Assembly (NCBI RefSeq): GCF_003202035.1
Contig: NZ_QJKC01000013.1
Location: 89,532-153,531 of the forward strand
DNA length: 64,000 nucleotides
Direction: 5' to 3'
Origin: Aquitalea magnusonii
GTDB taxonomy: Bacteria; Pseudomonadota; Gammaproteobacteria; Burkholderiales; Chromobacteriaceae
Of this stretch, positions 7,895 through 16,221 are shown piece after piece. Below the pieces are notes generated by a model, which saw nothing but the letters and a program-made list of their open reading frames with translations, had not been told where the DNA came from and did not search any database. Numbering within the stretch: the first letter of the stretch is position 1; each line of letters begins with the position of its first letter. A program made the position numbers and the translations under genes.

Positions 7895-8731
7895 ATGCCG
7901 CGCTACACCTATGAAATCGTCAATGTCTTTGCCGAAAGCACCTTTGGCGGCAATCCGCTGGCCGTGTTCTGCCAGGCCGAGGGGCTGAGCGAGCTGGAAA
8001 TGCAGCTGCTGGCGCGACAGATGAATTTATCGGAAAGCGTATTCCTGCTGCCTTCCACGCAGGCGGCTGCCCATTTGCGCATTTTCACGCCCGCACACGA
8101 ACTCCCTTTTGCGGGCCATCCCACCCTCGGCGCTGCCAGCGTGCTGCATCGCAGGCAAGCCCTGGGAGATGCTTTCTCCTTGCAGACGGCCGCCGGGGTG
8201 ATTCCCATCCGCCAGCAGGACGGTTTGTTCACCCTGCAAGCCAATGCCGCCAGCGAGCGCCCCTCCGGCCTCAGTGCCGCACAAGCGGCCGCCATGCTGG
8301 GCCTGCCGGCGCAGGCGGTGCTGGCCGCGCCCAGCTGGCTGAATACCGGCAGCGAGCAGTTGCTGATCGCCGCGGCCAGCCGCGATGCAGTGTTGGCCGC
8401 GCGCCCGGTGGCCGAGCTGTTTTTGCGCGATGCCTGCCTGTATCCCGGCCGCAGCGTGGCCTATCTGTGGCATGAGGCGGAGGGGGTGGCGACCGTGCGG
8501 CTGTTTTATGGCCAGGATGGTGCGGTGCTGGAGGATCCGGGCACCGGCTCGGCCTGTGCCAATCTGGGTGGCTGGTGCAGCCTGCACCAGCGCTATCCGC
8601 TGCAATGGCGGGTGGAGCAGGGGGCCGTGTTGCAGCGCCCCAATGTATTGCACTTGACGGTGGATGAGGCGCGTCGTATTTATGTCGGCGGTAAGGTTGT
8701 GGCGCTGGCGCAGGGCGTGTTCACTTTGTGA
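7895..8731 (+). CDS. PhzF family isomerase
   Basis: The 278-residue protein has the double-barrel PhzF / diaminopimelate-epimerase fold signatures. These include the N-terminal VFAESTFGGNPLAVF, the catalytic-region Glu at residue 47 in MNLSESVFL, FTPAHELPFAGHPTLGAA, and EDPGTGSACANLGGW near the C-terminus. PhzF enzymes isomerise or epimerise small metabolites, but most genomic copies are not linked to phenazines and have no known substrate. There are no phenazine genes here. The gene sits 12 bases after the DUF4124-like gene and may share its transcript. Confidence 0.88.
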   Translation: MPRYTYEIVNVFAESTFGGNPLAVFCQAEGLSELEMQLLARQMNLSESVFLLPSTQAAAHLRIFTPAHELPFAGHPTLGAASVLHRRQALGDAFSLQTAAGVIPIRQQDGLFTLQANAASERPSGLSAAQAAAMLGLPAQAVLAAPSWLNTGSEQLLIAAASRDAVLAARPVAELFLRDACLYPGRSVAYLWHEAEGVATVRLFYGQDGAVLEDPGTGSACANLGGWCSLHQRYPLQWRVEQGAVLQRPNVLHLTVDEARRIYVGGKVVALAQGVFTL

Positions 8732-8831
8732 AACAAGCGTATGACTTGACGCAATGCCGACCCCTTGGCATGCTAGAGTTGCAGCTCCAAACTAGCGTTT
8801 CATAAAGACAGACAACACGAGGAAAGACATC

Positions 8832-9269
8832 ATGAGCAAGTTGTGGAAAGCGGCCGCCCTGGCCCTTGGATTGGCCGCATTGTCGCACAGCGTACTGGCT
8901 GACAGCCCGATCGGCAGCTGGAAGACCATCGACGATGACACCAAGCAAGCCAAGGCGGTGGTACAGATTGCCGAAGGCGCCAACGGCGAATTGTCCGGCA
9001 AGATCGTCAAGCTGTTCCAGAACCCGGAAGTGGTGTGCGAGGCCTGCGATGGCGACCGCAAGGGCAAGCCGGTCAACGGCATGACCATTCTGTGGGGGCT
9101 GAAGAAAGATGGTGACAGCTGGGCCAACGGCAAGATTCTTGATCCGCATAACGGCAAGGTGTACAGCGCCAAGATGAAGCTGGTGGAAGGTGGCAAAAAG
9201 CTGGAAGTGCGCGGCTTCCTCGGCGTGTCGCTGCTGGGACGCACCCAGGTGTGGGAACGTCAGCAATAA
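8832..9269 (+). CDS. DUF2147 domain exported protein
   Basis: This 145-residue protein has a signal peptide (MSKLWKAAALALGLAALSHS, cleaved near VLA-DS) and a DUF2147 domain. The family hallmarks are SPIGSWKTIDD at the mature N-terminus and a beta-rich body with GELSGKIVKLF, MTILWGLKKDGDSWANGKILDP and LEVRGFLGVSLLGRTQVWER. The family is periplasmic or outer-membrane-facing with lipocalin-like character and no established function. A ribosome binding site (GAGGAAAG) precedes the ATG. The gene appears monocistronic with a terminator at 9292. Confidence 0.88.
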   Translation: MSKLWKAAALALGLAALSHSVLADSPIGSWKTIDDDTKQAKAVVQIAEGANGELSGKIVKLFQNPEVVCEACDGDRKGKPVNGMTILWGLKKDGDSWANGKILDPHNGKVYSAKMKLVEGGKKLEVRGFLGVSLLGRTQVWERQQ

Positions 9270-9291
9270 TCCTGTCCGCTGCGACAGTCAG

Positions 9292-9327
9292 GGCGGAGTG
9301 CCGGCAGCGGCCTCCGCCTTGTTTTTT
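9292..9327 (+). terminator. Intrinsic terminator after the DUF2147 gene
   Basis: The stem GGCGGAG (9292-9298) pairs with CTCCGCC (9312-9318) and is followed by TTGTTTTTT. Confidence 0.8.
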
Positions 9328-9330
9328 GGG

Positions 9331-9336
9331 TACAAT
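9331..9336 (+). promoter_or_regulatory. Candidate -10 element immediately before recG
   Basis: TACAAT ends only 8 bases before the recG ATG (9345), so a transcript starting 6-8 bases downstream would be leaderless or nearly so. I see no good -35 hexamer, because the expected region lies in the preceding terminator stem. Confidence 0.35.
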
Positions 9337-9344
9337 CGGCGCTG

Positions 9345-11393
9345 ATGACCCATGCCAACGACCTCGCCGGCCAGCCGCTCAATGTAGCGCCAGCCCTGGC
9401 CAAGAAACTCGAAAAACTCGGCCTGCGCCGGCGCTTTGACCTGGTGTTGCACCTGCCGCTGCGCTACGAAGACGAAACCCATCTCTACCCGATCACGGCC
9501 GCGCCCTACGGCCAGCCGGTGCTGGTGGAGGGGCGGGTGATTGCGCACGAAGTCCAATTCCGTCCGCGCAAGCAGCTGCTGGTGCGTATCGAAGACGCCA
9601 GCGGCGTGCTGCTGCTGCGCTTCATCCATTTTTATCCCAGCCAGCTCAAGCAGTTTGCCGATGGCGCGCTGCTGCGTGCCATGGGCGAGATCCGTCGTGG
9701 TTTTCATGGTGACGAGATGGTGCACCCGAAAACCCGCGAAGTGGTTGATGGCACACCGCTGGCGGAAAGCCTGACGCCGGTCTATCCCACCGTCAATGGC
9801 GTGACCCAGCCCATGCTGCGCAAGCTGATCCGCAGCGAACTGCAAAGCCTGCCATTGCCGGAAACCCTGCCACCCTCCGTCATTGCCCATTTGCAGCTGC
9901 AAAGCTTTGCCGATGCCGTGCGGCTCTTGCATTCACCGCCACCGGAATACAGTGCCAGCCAGCTGAGCGAGCCGGCCTTGCCGGCCTGGCAAAGGCTGAA
10001 GTTTGACGAGCTGATGGCGCAGCAGCTGTCGATGCGTCTGGCTTATCGCGCCAGACGGCAGGGCCGGGCCCCGGTGGTGCGTGGCAGTGGTCGCCTGCGC
10101 GAAGCCATGTTTGCCAGCTTGCCCTTCCATCTCACCGCGGCACAGCGCAAGGTGCTGGACGAAATCGATACCGATCTGGCACAGGCCCACCCCATGCATC
10201 GCTTGTTGCAAGGTGATGTGGGCAGCGGCAAAACCGTGGTAGCCGCATTGGCCGCACTCACCGCCATCGAGGCCGGATTCCAGGTAGCACTGATGGCCCC
10301 CACGGAAATCCTGGCCGAGCAGCATTATCGCAAGCTGTCCGGCTGGCTGGAGCCCTTGGGGCTGACGGTGAGCTGGCTCTCCGGCAGCCTGCGCAAAAAG
10401 CAGAAAGCACTGGCGCTGGAGCAGATGGCCAGTGGTGCGGCCCATCTGGTGGTGGGAACGCATGCGCTGTTTCAGGACGGGGTGGATTTCGCCCGGCTGG
10501 GGCTGGCCATTGTCGATGAGCAGCACCGTTTCGGGGTCGGACAGCGGCTGGCACTCAAGCAAAAGGGCCAGGAACCGCATCAGCTGATGATGTCGGCCAC
10601 GCCGATTCCGCGCACCCTGGCCATGAGTTTTTACGCCGATCTGGATGTATCGGTGATCGACGAATTACCACCGGGCCGTACCCCGATAGTCACCAAGCTG
10701 ATCAACAGCAGTCGGCGCGAAGAAGTCGTCGATTTCGTGCACAAGACCTGCAGCGAAGGTCAGCAGGTGTACTGGGTGTGCCCGCTGATCGAGGAGTCGG
10801 AAACCCTGCAGCTGCAGACGGCAGTGGAAACCCACCGCCAGTTGGCCGCCCAGCTGGGGCAGTGGCATGTCGGCCTGCTGCACGGCCGGATGAAAGCGGA
10901 TGAAAAGGCGGCGGTCATGGCCGCTTTTGGCAGTAACCAGCTGCAAATCCTGGTGGCCACCACCGTCATCGAAGTCGGCGTGGATGTGCCCAATGCCTCG
11001 CTGATGGTGATCGAGCATGCCGAGCGCATGGGGCTGGCCCAGTTGCACCAGCTGCGTGGCCGGGTAGGGCGCGGCAGTGCCCGCAGTGTCTGCATGCTGC
11101 TGTTTGAAAATCCGCTGTCTGATGTGGCCAAGGCACGCTTGAAAGTCATTTACGAGAATGTCGATGGTTTCGAGATCGCCCGCCAGGATTTGCTGATTCG
11201 TGGGCCGGGTGAATTCCTGGGTGCCCGGCAAAGCGGCGTGCCCATGCTGCGTTTTGCCAATCTGGAAGAGGATATTGCCCTGCTGGAGGCGGCACGGGAG
11301 CTGGCACCGGAAATCCTCTCGCGCTGGCCGGAAGCGGCAGAAGCCCATCTGGAGCGCTGGCTGTCTGGCCGCGAACAGTTTCTTACCGCATGA
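9345..11393 (+). CDS. recG: ATP-dependent DNA helicase RecG
   Basis: The 682-residue helicase remodels stalled replication forks and branched DNA. An N-terminal wedge/OB region (about 1-235) precedes the helicase domains. Walker A is GDVGSGKT (residues 290-297), the Walker B box is DEQH (391-394) within DEQHRFGVGQR, and motif III is MMSATPIPRTLAMS. RecG-specific GRVGRG and LIRGPGEFLGARQSG blocks lie near the end. Length is normal. No Shine-Dalgarno sequence precedes the ATG and the likely -10 lies just upstream, suggesting leaderless translation. No terminator for recG is visible downstream on this strand. Confidence 0.96.
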   Translation: MTHANDLAGQPLNVAPALAKKLEKLGLRRRFDLVLHLPLRYEDETHLYPITAAPYGQPVLVEGRVIAHEVQFRPRKQLLVRIEDASGVLLLRFIHFYPSQLKQFADGALLRAMGEIRRGFHGDEMVHPKTREVVDGTPLAESLTPVYPTVNGVTQPMLRKLIRSELQSLPLPETLPPSVIAHLQLQSFADAVRLLHSPPPEYSASQLSEPALPAWQRLKFDELMAQQLSMRLAYRARRQGRAPVVRGSGRLREAMFASLPFHLTAAQRKVLDEIDTDLAQAHPMHRLLQGDVGSGKTVVAALAALTAIEAGFQVALMAPTEILAEQHYRKLSGWLEPLGLTVSWLSGSLRKKQKALALEQMASGAAHLVVGTHALFQDGVDFARLGLAIVDEQHRFGVGQRLALKQKGQEPHQLMMSATPIPRTLAMSFYADLDVSVIDELPPGRTPIVTKLINSSRREEVVDFVHKTCSEGQQVYWVCPLIEESETLQLQTAVETHRQLAAQLGQWHVGLLHGRMKADEKAAVMAAFGSNQLQILVATTVIEVGVDVPNASLMVIEHAERMGLAQLHQLRGRVGRGSARSVCMLLFENPLSDVAKARLKVIYENVDGFEIARQDLLIRGPGEFLGARQSGVPMLRFANLEEDIALLEAARELAPEILSRWPEAAEAHLERWLSGREQFLTA

Positions 11394-11505
11394 ATCCCGT
11401 CAGAGCAGCGGCACAGACAGCTGGATGGGCGGATGCCTTGGTGGGCGCAGCGCCTTGTCGCGAGCGACCGCTGCAACATCCGCGCAGCGCAGGTCTGGGC
11501 CGGGC

Positions 11506-11537
11506 AAAAAAAGCGCCTCATCCGTAGGGATGAGGCG
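11506..11537 (-). terminator. Terminator of the predicted small RNA
   Basis: On the minus strand the stem CGCCTCATCC / GGATGAGGCG with a four-base loop is followed by TTTTTTT. The opposite strand has no T-tract, so it serves leftward transcription only. Confidence 0.85.
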
Positions 11538-11578
11538 TCAAGGGATTGCTGCAAACAACAAAGGAGAAACCATGATGA
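11506..11578 (-). ncRNA. Predicted FNR-controlled small RNA
   Basis: Reading leftwards, a TATAAT -10 (11590-11585) with TTCATA 17 bases upstream would start transcription near 11578. The RNA would be about 73 bases. It begins with an unstructured stretch containing TTTCTCCTTTGTTG, which is complementary to Shine-Dalgarno sequences. It ends in a 10-base-pair GC-rich stem (CGCCTCATCC / GGATGAGGCG) followed by seven Us, a textbook intrinsic terminator. An FNR-like box lies upstream. An isolated promoter, pyrimidine-rich seed and terminator is the usual layout of a trans-acting sRNA, compare AniS of Neisseria and FnrS of enterobacteria. Targets and Hfq dependence are unknown. An alternative start near 11599 would give about 94 bases. 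Confidence 0.55.
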
Positions 11579-11635
11579 AACGTGATTATATTAGCAAATA
11601 ATAAATTTATGAATCAATGCTGGAGAATCACTTGC

Positions 11636-11649
11636 TTGATGCAGGTCAA
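11636..11649 (-). promoter_or_regulatory. FNR/ANR-type binding site
   Basis: The minus-strand sequence TTGACCTGCATCAA matches the FNR consensus TTGAT-N4-ATCAA at 9 of 10 positions. Its centre lies about 64 bases upstream of the start predicted from the TATAAT, close to the class I position (-61.5), or about 43 bases upstream of an alternative start that uses CATAAA as -10. Confidence 0.6.
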
Positions 11650-11679
11650 GCGCGATCCGGCATGATGAGCATCATAGAA

Positions 11680-11702
11680 AAAGCCGCCCGTGGGCGGCTT
11701 GA
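11680..11702 (-). terminator. Intrinsic terminator after pit
   Basis: The GCCGCCC / GGGCGGC stem is followed by TTTTTCT on the minus strand, about 20 bases after the pit stop. Confidence 0.85.
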
Positions 11703-11721
11703 TCGATAGCAGCAGGCCGTA

Positions 11722-13182
11722 TTACTTCAGCCAGTTGCTGGCCAGGTAGTACAGGCCGCCAGACAACAGCATGGCTACCGGCATGGTAAACAACCAGGCC
11801 AGCAGAATGGAGCGCACGGTAGACCACTGCAGGCCGGCCTTGTCGGCCACCATGGTACCGGCCACGCCGCTGGACAACACATGCGTGGTCGAAACCGGCA
11901 AGCCAAACTGACTGGCCAGGCCGATGGATACCGCGGCAGTCAGCTGGGCCGACATCCCCTGGGCATAGGTCATGTCTTTCTTGCCGATGCCTTCACCAAC
12001 AGTCTTCACCACGCGACGCCAGCCAATCATGGTGCCGCCGCCCAGAGCCAGCGCCACCGCGATGATGACCCAGGTCGGGGCGTATTCGGTGGTGACGGTC
12101 AGATCTTTGCGCAGATTGTTCAGCAACTGCTTGTCATCGCTGCTCAGATTGGGCAGGGAGCCCGCCTTCTTCGCGGCATCGTCCAGGCAGAGCAGGTCGG
12201 TGCGGACGTCCCAGCGCTTGCTATCCGGCAGATTGCGATACGTGCTGCCATCGCCCAGGGCGGCAATCAGCTTGTCCGCCGTTTGCAGGGTATCGCGCGG
12301 GCGGCAATCGTGGATATTGCTGCCGGCGGCAGCCGGCTTGAACATGCTATCCAGTTCGTTCTGATGACGATTGTAGAACTGTTGCAGATGCAGGGCGGCA
12401 TCGCGGGTGCGTTCGATCTGGTAAGGCGTGCTGTCCAGATTCAGTACATATTTCGCCGGGACGATGCCGATCAGCACCAGCATGATCAGGCCGACCCCTT
12501 TTTGGCCGTCATTCGAACCATGCGAGAAGCTCACGCCCATGGAGCTGACGATCAGCATGAAGCGCATCCAGAACGGCGGGTGCTTGCGCCCCTCAACCTG
12601 CTGCCGCTGGAAAGGCGTCTTGTGCATATTGCTTTGCGGACGGGCACGGCGCAGGGCCAGTACCAGCAGGCCGGACAACAGTGCACCGACCAGCGGCGAA
12701 CACAGCAGCGAGGCACCGACATCAATCGCCTTGCCCCAGTTGACACCTTGTGCCAGCGGCGTGCCGTTGATCAGGCTGTTGGCCAGGCCCACGCCGAGAA
12801 TGGCACCAATCAGGGTATGCGAGCTGGAGGCGGGCAAACCGAAATACCAGGTACCCAGATTCCAGGCAATGGCGGCGGCCAGCAGGGCGAACACCATGGC
12901 CATGCCGCGAGCGGTATTGACCGAAACCAGCAGATCCACTGGCAGCAGATGCACGATGGCATAGGCGACGGCCAGGCCGCCGGTCAATACGCCGAGAAAG
13001 TTGAACACGCCAGAGGCAAACACCGCCAGCCGGGGCTTCATCGACTGGGTATAAATGACGGTGGCAACGGCATTGGCCGTATCGTGAAAACCGTTGATGA
13101 ACTCGAAGGCCAGGACAAAGCCCAGCGACAAAATCAGGGTGATGGCCACATGAGTGTCCAGCCCTGCAAAGAGGTCCAGCAT
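11722..13182 (-). CDS. pit: Low-affinity inorganic phosphate transporter, PiT family
   Basis: The protein (486 residues from ATG 13182) is a multi-span permease that couples phosphate or metal-phosphate uptake to the proton gradient. The two inverted PiT signatures are visible: EFINGFHDTANAVATVIYT in the N-terminal half, and FSHGSNDGQKGVG plus GLPVSTTHVLSSGVAG in the C-terminal half. A long hydrophilic loop in the middle, with many charged residues, separates the halves. The reading frame extends to a TTG at 13242, but ATG 13182 is the better start by fit to the family N-terminus; neither has a strong Shine-Dalgarno. It follows the pst genes on the same strand but behind their own terminator. 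Confidence 0.92.
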   Translation of the reverse strand: MLDLFAGLDTHVAITLILSLGFVLAFEFINGFHDTANAVATVIYTQSMKPRLAVFASGVFNFLGVLTGGLAVAYAIVHLLPVDLLVSVNTARGMAMVFALLAAAIAWNLGTWYFGLPASSSHTLIGAILGVGLANSLINGTPLAQGVNWGKAIDVGASLLCSPLVGALLSGLLVLALRRARPQSNMHKTPFQRQQVEGRKHPPFWMRFMLIVSSMGVSFSHGSNDGQKGVGLIMLVLIGIVPAKYVLNLDSTPYQIERTRDAALHLQQFYNRHQNELDSMFKPAAAGSNIHDCRPRDTLQTADKLIAALGDGSTYRNLPDSKRWDVRTDLLCLDDAAKKAGSLPNLSSDDKQLLNNLRKDLTVTTEYAPTWVIIAVALALGGGTMIGWRRVVKTVGEGIGKKDMTYAQGMSAQLTAAVSIGLASQFGLPVSTTHVLSSGVAGTMVADKAGLQWSTVRSILLAWLFTMPVAMLLSGGLYYLASNWLK

Positions 13183-13253
13183 GATCGTGAAAATCGTGTG
13201 AAGGAAAGCCGGGATTGTTGAGTCCAGGCCGGTATGCGTCAAGTAAATGAAAC

Positions 13254-13331
13254 AAAAAAAACCGGGCTTGTCGTATTCCCGTCGCGTGAAAGTGGCCCTT
13301 CTTGACAGGGCGGGTTTTCACCCGGTTTTTT
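13254..13331 (-). other. Nested inverted-repeat RNA element upstream of pit
   Basis: A perfect 11-base inverted repeat (AAAAAACCGGG at 13256-13266, CCCGGTTTTTT at 13321-13331 on the plus strand) encloses 54 bases. These can form an alternative inner hairpin: GTGAAA (13286-13291) with TTTCAC (13316-13321) and GCCCT (13295-13299) with AGGGC (13307-13311). The outer and inner helices share base 13321 and partly compete. Both strands end in T-runs, so it may be a bidirectional terminator, but it also lies in the leader of pit and has the look of an attenuator. Confidence 0.5.
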
Positions 13332-13391
13332 CAGGCTTTGTCCGCAGTCTGTCGCACGCTTTCATGCTGAAAACGGCTGCCCTGCAAAACA

Positions 13392-13423
13392 ACACCCCGC
13401 GTGCATGACAGCAGGCGGGGTGT
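13392..13423 (-). terminator. Probable terminator after pstB
   Basis: The inverted repeat ACACCCCGC (13392-13400) / GCGGGGTGT (13415-13423) lies 19 bases beyond the pstB stop and is followed on the minus strand by TGTTTTG. The U-tail is interrupted, so strength is uncertain. Confidence 0.65.
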
Positions 13424-13441
13424 CGCTGGGGGAGGACAGAA

Positions 13442-14215
13442 TCAGCCGAATTTGCCGGTGATGTAATCCTCGGTAGCCTTTTGTTTTGGCGCCGTGAAGA
13501 TATTGTCGGTTTCGCCGAATTCCACCAGCTCGCCCAGATACATATAAGCGGTGAAGTCGGACACCCGGGCCGCCTGCTGCATATTGTGCGTCACGATGGC
13601 GATGGTGTAGTCCTCTTTCAGTTCATGAATGAGTTCTTCGATGTGCGCCGTGGAAATCGGGTCCAGTGCCGAGGTCGGTTCGTCCAGCAGCAGCACTTCC
13701 GGGCGCGAGGCGACCGCACGGGCAATGCACAGACGCTGCTGCTGACCACCGGACAGCGAGTTACCCGACTGTTTCAGCTTGTCCTTCACTTCATCCCACA
13801 GCGCAGCCTTGCGCAGCGCCCACTCCACCCGGTCGTCCATTTCGGTCTTGGCCAGCTTCTCGTACAGCTTCACCCCGAAGGTGATGTTGTCGTAGATGGA
13901 CATCGGGAAAGGAGTCGGCTTCTGGAACACCATGCCCACCTTGGCGCGCAGCAGGTTGATATCCACATCACGGCCCAGGATGTTGTTGCCGTCCAGCAGG
14001 ATTTCACCTTCGGAGCGCAGCCCCGGATACAGCTCGTACATGCGGTTGAAGGTGCGCAGCAGGGTCGATTTACCGCAACCGGACGGGCCGATGAAGGCCG
14101 TGACCATGCGCGGGGCAATATCCAGATTGATGTTCTTCAATGCGTGGAAGTTGCCGTAGAAAAAGTTCAGATTCTTGACCTGAAGCTTGACGTTGTTATC
14201 AGCCATAGTCGTCAT
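13442..14215 (-). CDS. pstB: Phosphate ABC transporter ATP-binding protein PstB
   Basis: The 257-residue ABC ATPase energises high-affinity phosphate import. Walker A is GPSGCGKST (43-51), the ABC signature LSGGQQQR is at 154-161, Walker B LLLDEP at 175-180, and the switch His is at 210. It is the last gene of pstS-C-A-B, three bases after pstA. ATG 14215 is used; an ATG three codons in is also possible. Confidence 0.97.
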   Translation of the reverse strand: MTTMADNNVKLQVKNLNFFYGNFHALKNINLDIAPRMVTAFIGPSGCGKSTLLRTFNRMYELYPGLRSEGEILLDGNNILGRDVDINLLRAKVGMVFQKPTPFPMSIYDNITFGVKLYEKLAKTEMDDRVEWALRKAALWDEVKDKLKQSGNSLSGGQQQRLCIARAVASRPEVLLLDEPTSALDPISTAHIEELIHELKEDYTIAIVTHNMQQAARVSDFTAYMYLGELVEFGETDNIFTAPKQKATEDYITGKFG

Positions 14216-14218
14216 GCC

Positions 14219-15130
14219 TTAATGCGATTGGGTTTTCTGGCTGCCCATCCAGCGGGCAAGGATATTAAGCGTCAACACGCTCAGGGTAATCAGCAACGCA
14301 CCGGTCCAGGCCAGGGTGTGCCAGTCTTCATACGGGCTCATGGCAAACTGGAAAATCACGATGGGCAGGTTGGCCATCGGCTGGTTCATATTGCTGTTGA
14401 AGAACTGGTTGTTCAGCGCGGTAAACAGCAAGGGCGCGGTTTCACCCGAAATACGGGCAATGGCCAGCAGGATGCCGGTCAGCACGCCGGCCTTGGCCGA
14501 ACGCAGGGTCACATAGAGGGTGATTTTCCACTGCGGTGCCCCCAGTGCGGCAGCGGCTTCGCGCAGGGTGTTGGGCACCAGGCGCAGCATGTTTTCCGTG
14601 GTGCGTACCACAACCGGAATCACCAGCAGTGCCAGTGCCAGCGAGCCGGCCCAGCCGGAGAAGTGCCCGACGCTGACAACATACACTTCATAGACAAACA
14701 GGCCGATCACGATGGACGGTGCCGACAGCAGGATGTCGTTGATGAAGCGGGTGGCCGGTGCCAGCCAGCCGCGCTGACCGAACTCCGCCAGGTAAATGCC
14801 CGCCAGGATGCCGATCGGCGTGCCGATCAGCGTGCCGAAAAGGGTCATGGCCAGGCTGCCGTAAATGGCATTGGCCAGACCGCCCTGGGCGCCGGGAGGC
14901 GGCGTGCTCTGGGTGAACACCTGCATATTGATGCCGGACAGGCCGTGCTGCAGCAGGGTGATCAGAATCCAGAACAGCCAGAACAGGCCAAAAGCCATCG
15001 TCAGGGTGGATGCACCCATATTGAAGGCATTCACCAGACGGCGACGACGATAGATAGAAGTATTCATGGTGCTGCTGCTTCCGCTGCGATCCTGAACATT
15101 CAGGGATTCGCTCAATGTGCTGTTAGCCAT
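14219..15130 (-). CDS. pstA: Phosphate ABC transporter permease PstA
   Basis: The 303-residue inner-membrane permease has about six hydrophobic segments and the BPD_transp_1 EAA-type loop ([21 protein letters not shown]). PstA and PstC form the transmembrane channel of the PstSCAB importer. About 35 hydrophilic residues precede the first membrane segment. The gene lies 15 bases after pstC and 3 bases before pstB. Confidence 0.95.
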   Translation of the reverse strand: MANSTLSESLNVQDRSGSSSTMNTSIYRRRRLVNAFNMGASTLTMAFGLFWLFWILITLLQHGLSGINMQVFTQSTPPPGAQGGLANAIYGSLAMTLFGTLIGTPIGILAGIYLAEFGQRGWLAPATRFINDILLSAPSIVIGLFVYEVYVVSVGHFSGWAGSLALALLVIPVVVRTTENMLRLVPNTLREAAAALGAPQWKITLYVTLRSAKAGVLTGILLAIARISGETAPLLFTALNNQFFNSNMNQPMANLPIVIFQFAMSPYEDWHTLAWTGALLITLSVLTLNILARWMGSQKTQSH

Positions 15131-15145
15131 GATGATAGCGCCTTG

Positions 15146-16108
15146 TCAGGATGCCTTGCCTTCCTGTTTCTGCAGACGCAGCAACAGGAGCTTGGCGCAG
15201 GCCAGTACGACGAAGGTGATGAAGAACAGGATCAGACCCAGTTCGATCAGCGAGGCCATGTGGAATTCTCCGGTGGCTTCGGCAAATTCGTTGGCCAGTG
15301 CCGAGGAAATCGACTGGCCCGGCTCGAACAGGCCAACGGCAAAGCGCGAGGAGTTGCCGATCACGAAGGTCACCGCCATGGTTTCACCCAGGGCGCGGCC
15401 CAGACCCAGCATGATGCCGCCCACCACGCCGGTCTTGGTGTAGGGCAGAACCACGTAGCGCACGACTTCCCAGGTGGTGGAGCCCAGACCGTAGGCCGAC
15501 TCCTTGAGCATGGTCGGCACCACTTCAAACACATCACGCATGACCGAGGCGATGAAGGGAATCACCATCACCGCCAGGATCAGCCCGGCAGTAAAGACCC
15601 CAATCCCCATCGGCGCGCCCTGGAACAGCAGGCCGATCAGCGGAATATCCCCCAGGTTGTCGATCAGTACCGGCTGGACGTGGTCGGCAAACAAGGGGGC
15701 AAACACAAACAGGCCCCACATGCCGTAAATGATGGAGGGAATGCCGGCCAGGAGTTCGACCGCAATACCCAGCGGACGCTTGAGCACGTTGGGGCAAAGC
15801 TCGGTCAGAAACACGGCAATGCCGAAGCTGACGGGCACACCAATCAGCAGGGCGATCACCGAAGTGGCCAGGGTGCCGAATACCGGCACCAGCGCGCCGA
15901 ATTTCTGCCCGACCGGATCCCAGTCGCTATCGACCAGAAAGCTCCAGCCAAAACGGCTCAGGCTGGGCATGGCACCAATAATGAGGGAAATCAGGATGCC
16001 CACCAGCAAGGCCAATACCAAAAAGGCAAAGCAGCGAGTGGAAAGCCTGAAGATATTGTCTAGCAGCATCTGGCGCTGCATTTGCTGGTTATTGCTGAAC
16101 TTTTCCAT
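15146..16108 (-). CDS. pstC: Phosphate ABC transporter permease PstC
   Basis: This is a roughly 320-residue permease with six predicted membrane spans and the conserved loop [23 protein letters not shown] use ATG 16108, because the only upstream in-frame start (GTG 16153) lies inside the terminator-like stem after pstS and would add an atypical 15-residue segment. That GTG does have an AAGG upstream, so it cannot be excluded. The gene is separated from pstS by 113 bases containing a stem-loop that probably lowers permease expression relative to the binding protein. Confidence 0.93.
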   Translation of the reverse strand: MEKFSNNQQMQRQMLLDNIFRLSTRCFAFLVLALLVGILISLIIGAMPSLSRFGWSFLVDSDWDPVGQKFGALVPVFGTLATSVIALLIGVPVSFGIAVFLTELCPNVLKRPLGIAVELLAGIPSIIYGMWGLFVFAPLFADHVQPVLIDNLGDIPLIGLLFQGAPMGIGVFTAGLILAVMVIPFIASVMRDVFEVVPTMLKESAYGLGSTTWEVVRYVVLPYTKTGVVGGIMLGLGRALGETMAVTFVIGNSSRFAVGLFEPGQSISSALANEFAEATGEFHMASLIELGLILFFITFVVLACAKLLLLRLQKQEGKAS

Positions 16109-16133
16109 GAGGATACTCGGTCGTGTCTCAGAC

Positions 16134-16159
16134 AAAAAGCCGGGGTTGCTCACCCCGGC
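16134..16159 (-). terminator. Terminator/attenuator between pstS and pstC
   Basis: On the minus strand GCCGGGG / CCCCGGC with a 7-base loop is followed by TTTTTG. Its position after pstS suggests partial termination, giving excess PstS over the membrane subunits. Confidence 0.75.
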
Positions 16160-16221
16160 CTTGGTGCCACACCGGCAGCTGCATCAGCTTGCGCGCTGCT
16201 GGCCGGTGTCGCCATGCTCAC

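Larger units (their letters stand above)
11394..11721. other. 328-base intergenic region holding a minus-strand RNA gene
   Basis: This gap between recG and pit contains no protein gene I can support. On the minus strand it holds the pit terminator (11680-11702), an FNR-like box (11636-11649), a TATAAT at 11585-11590 and a second intrinsic terminator (11506-11537). Bases 11394-11505 hold nothing recognisable. A nine-codon ORF on the plus strand (11572-11601) is the antisense of the RNA candidate. Confidence 0.6.

Noticed and set aside
8765..8783. A sigma-54-like TTGGCAT...TTGCA upstream of the DUF2147 gene.
   Set aside because: GG and GC are 14 bases apart instead of 12, which sigma-54 does not tolerate.
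11572..11601. A nine-codon ORF (MMKRDYISK) with a perfect AAGGAG ribosome binding site.
   Set aside because: The AAGGAG is the complement of the anti-Shine-Dalgarno segment of the predicted minus-strand small RNA. There is no promoter or terminator for a plus-strand transcript.
13481..16063. An 860-codon plus-strand frame antisense to pstB, pstA and pstC.
   Set aside because: The pst genes on the other strand have clear motifs and operon spacing; the antisense product has no recognisable domain.
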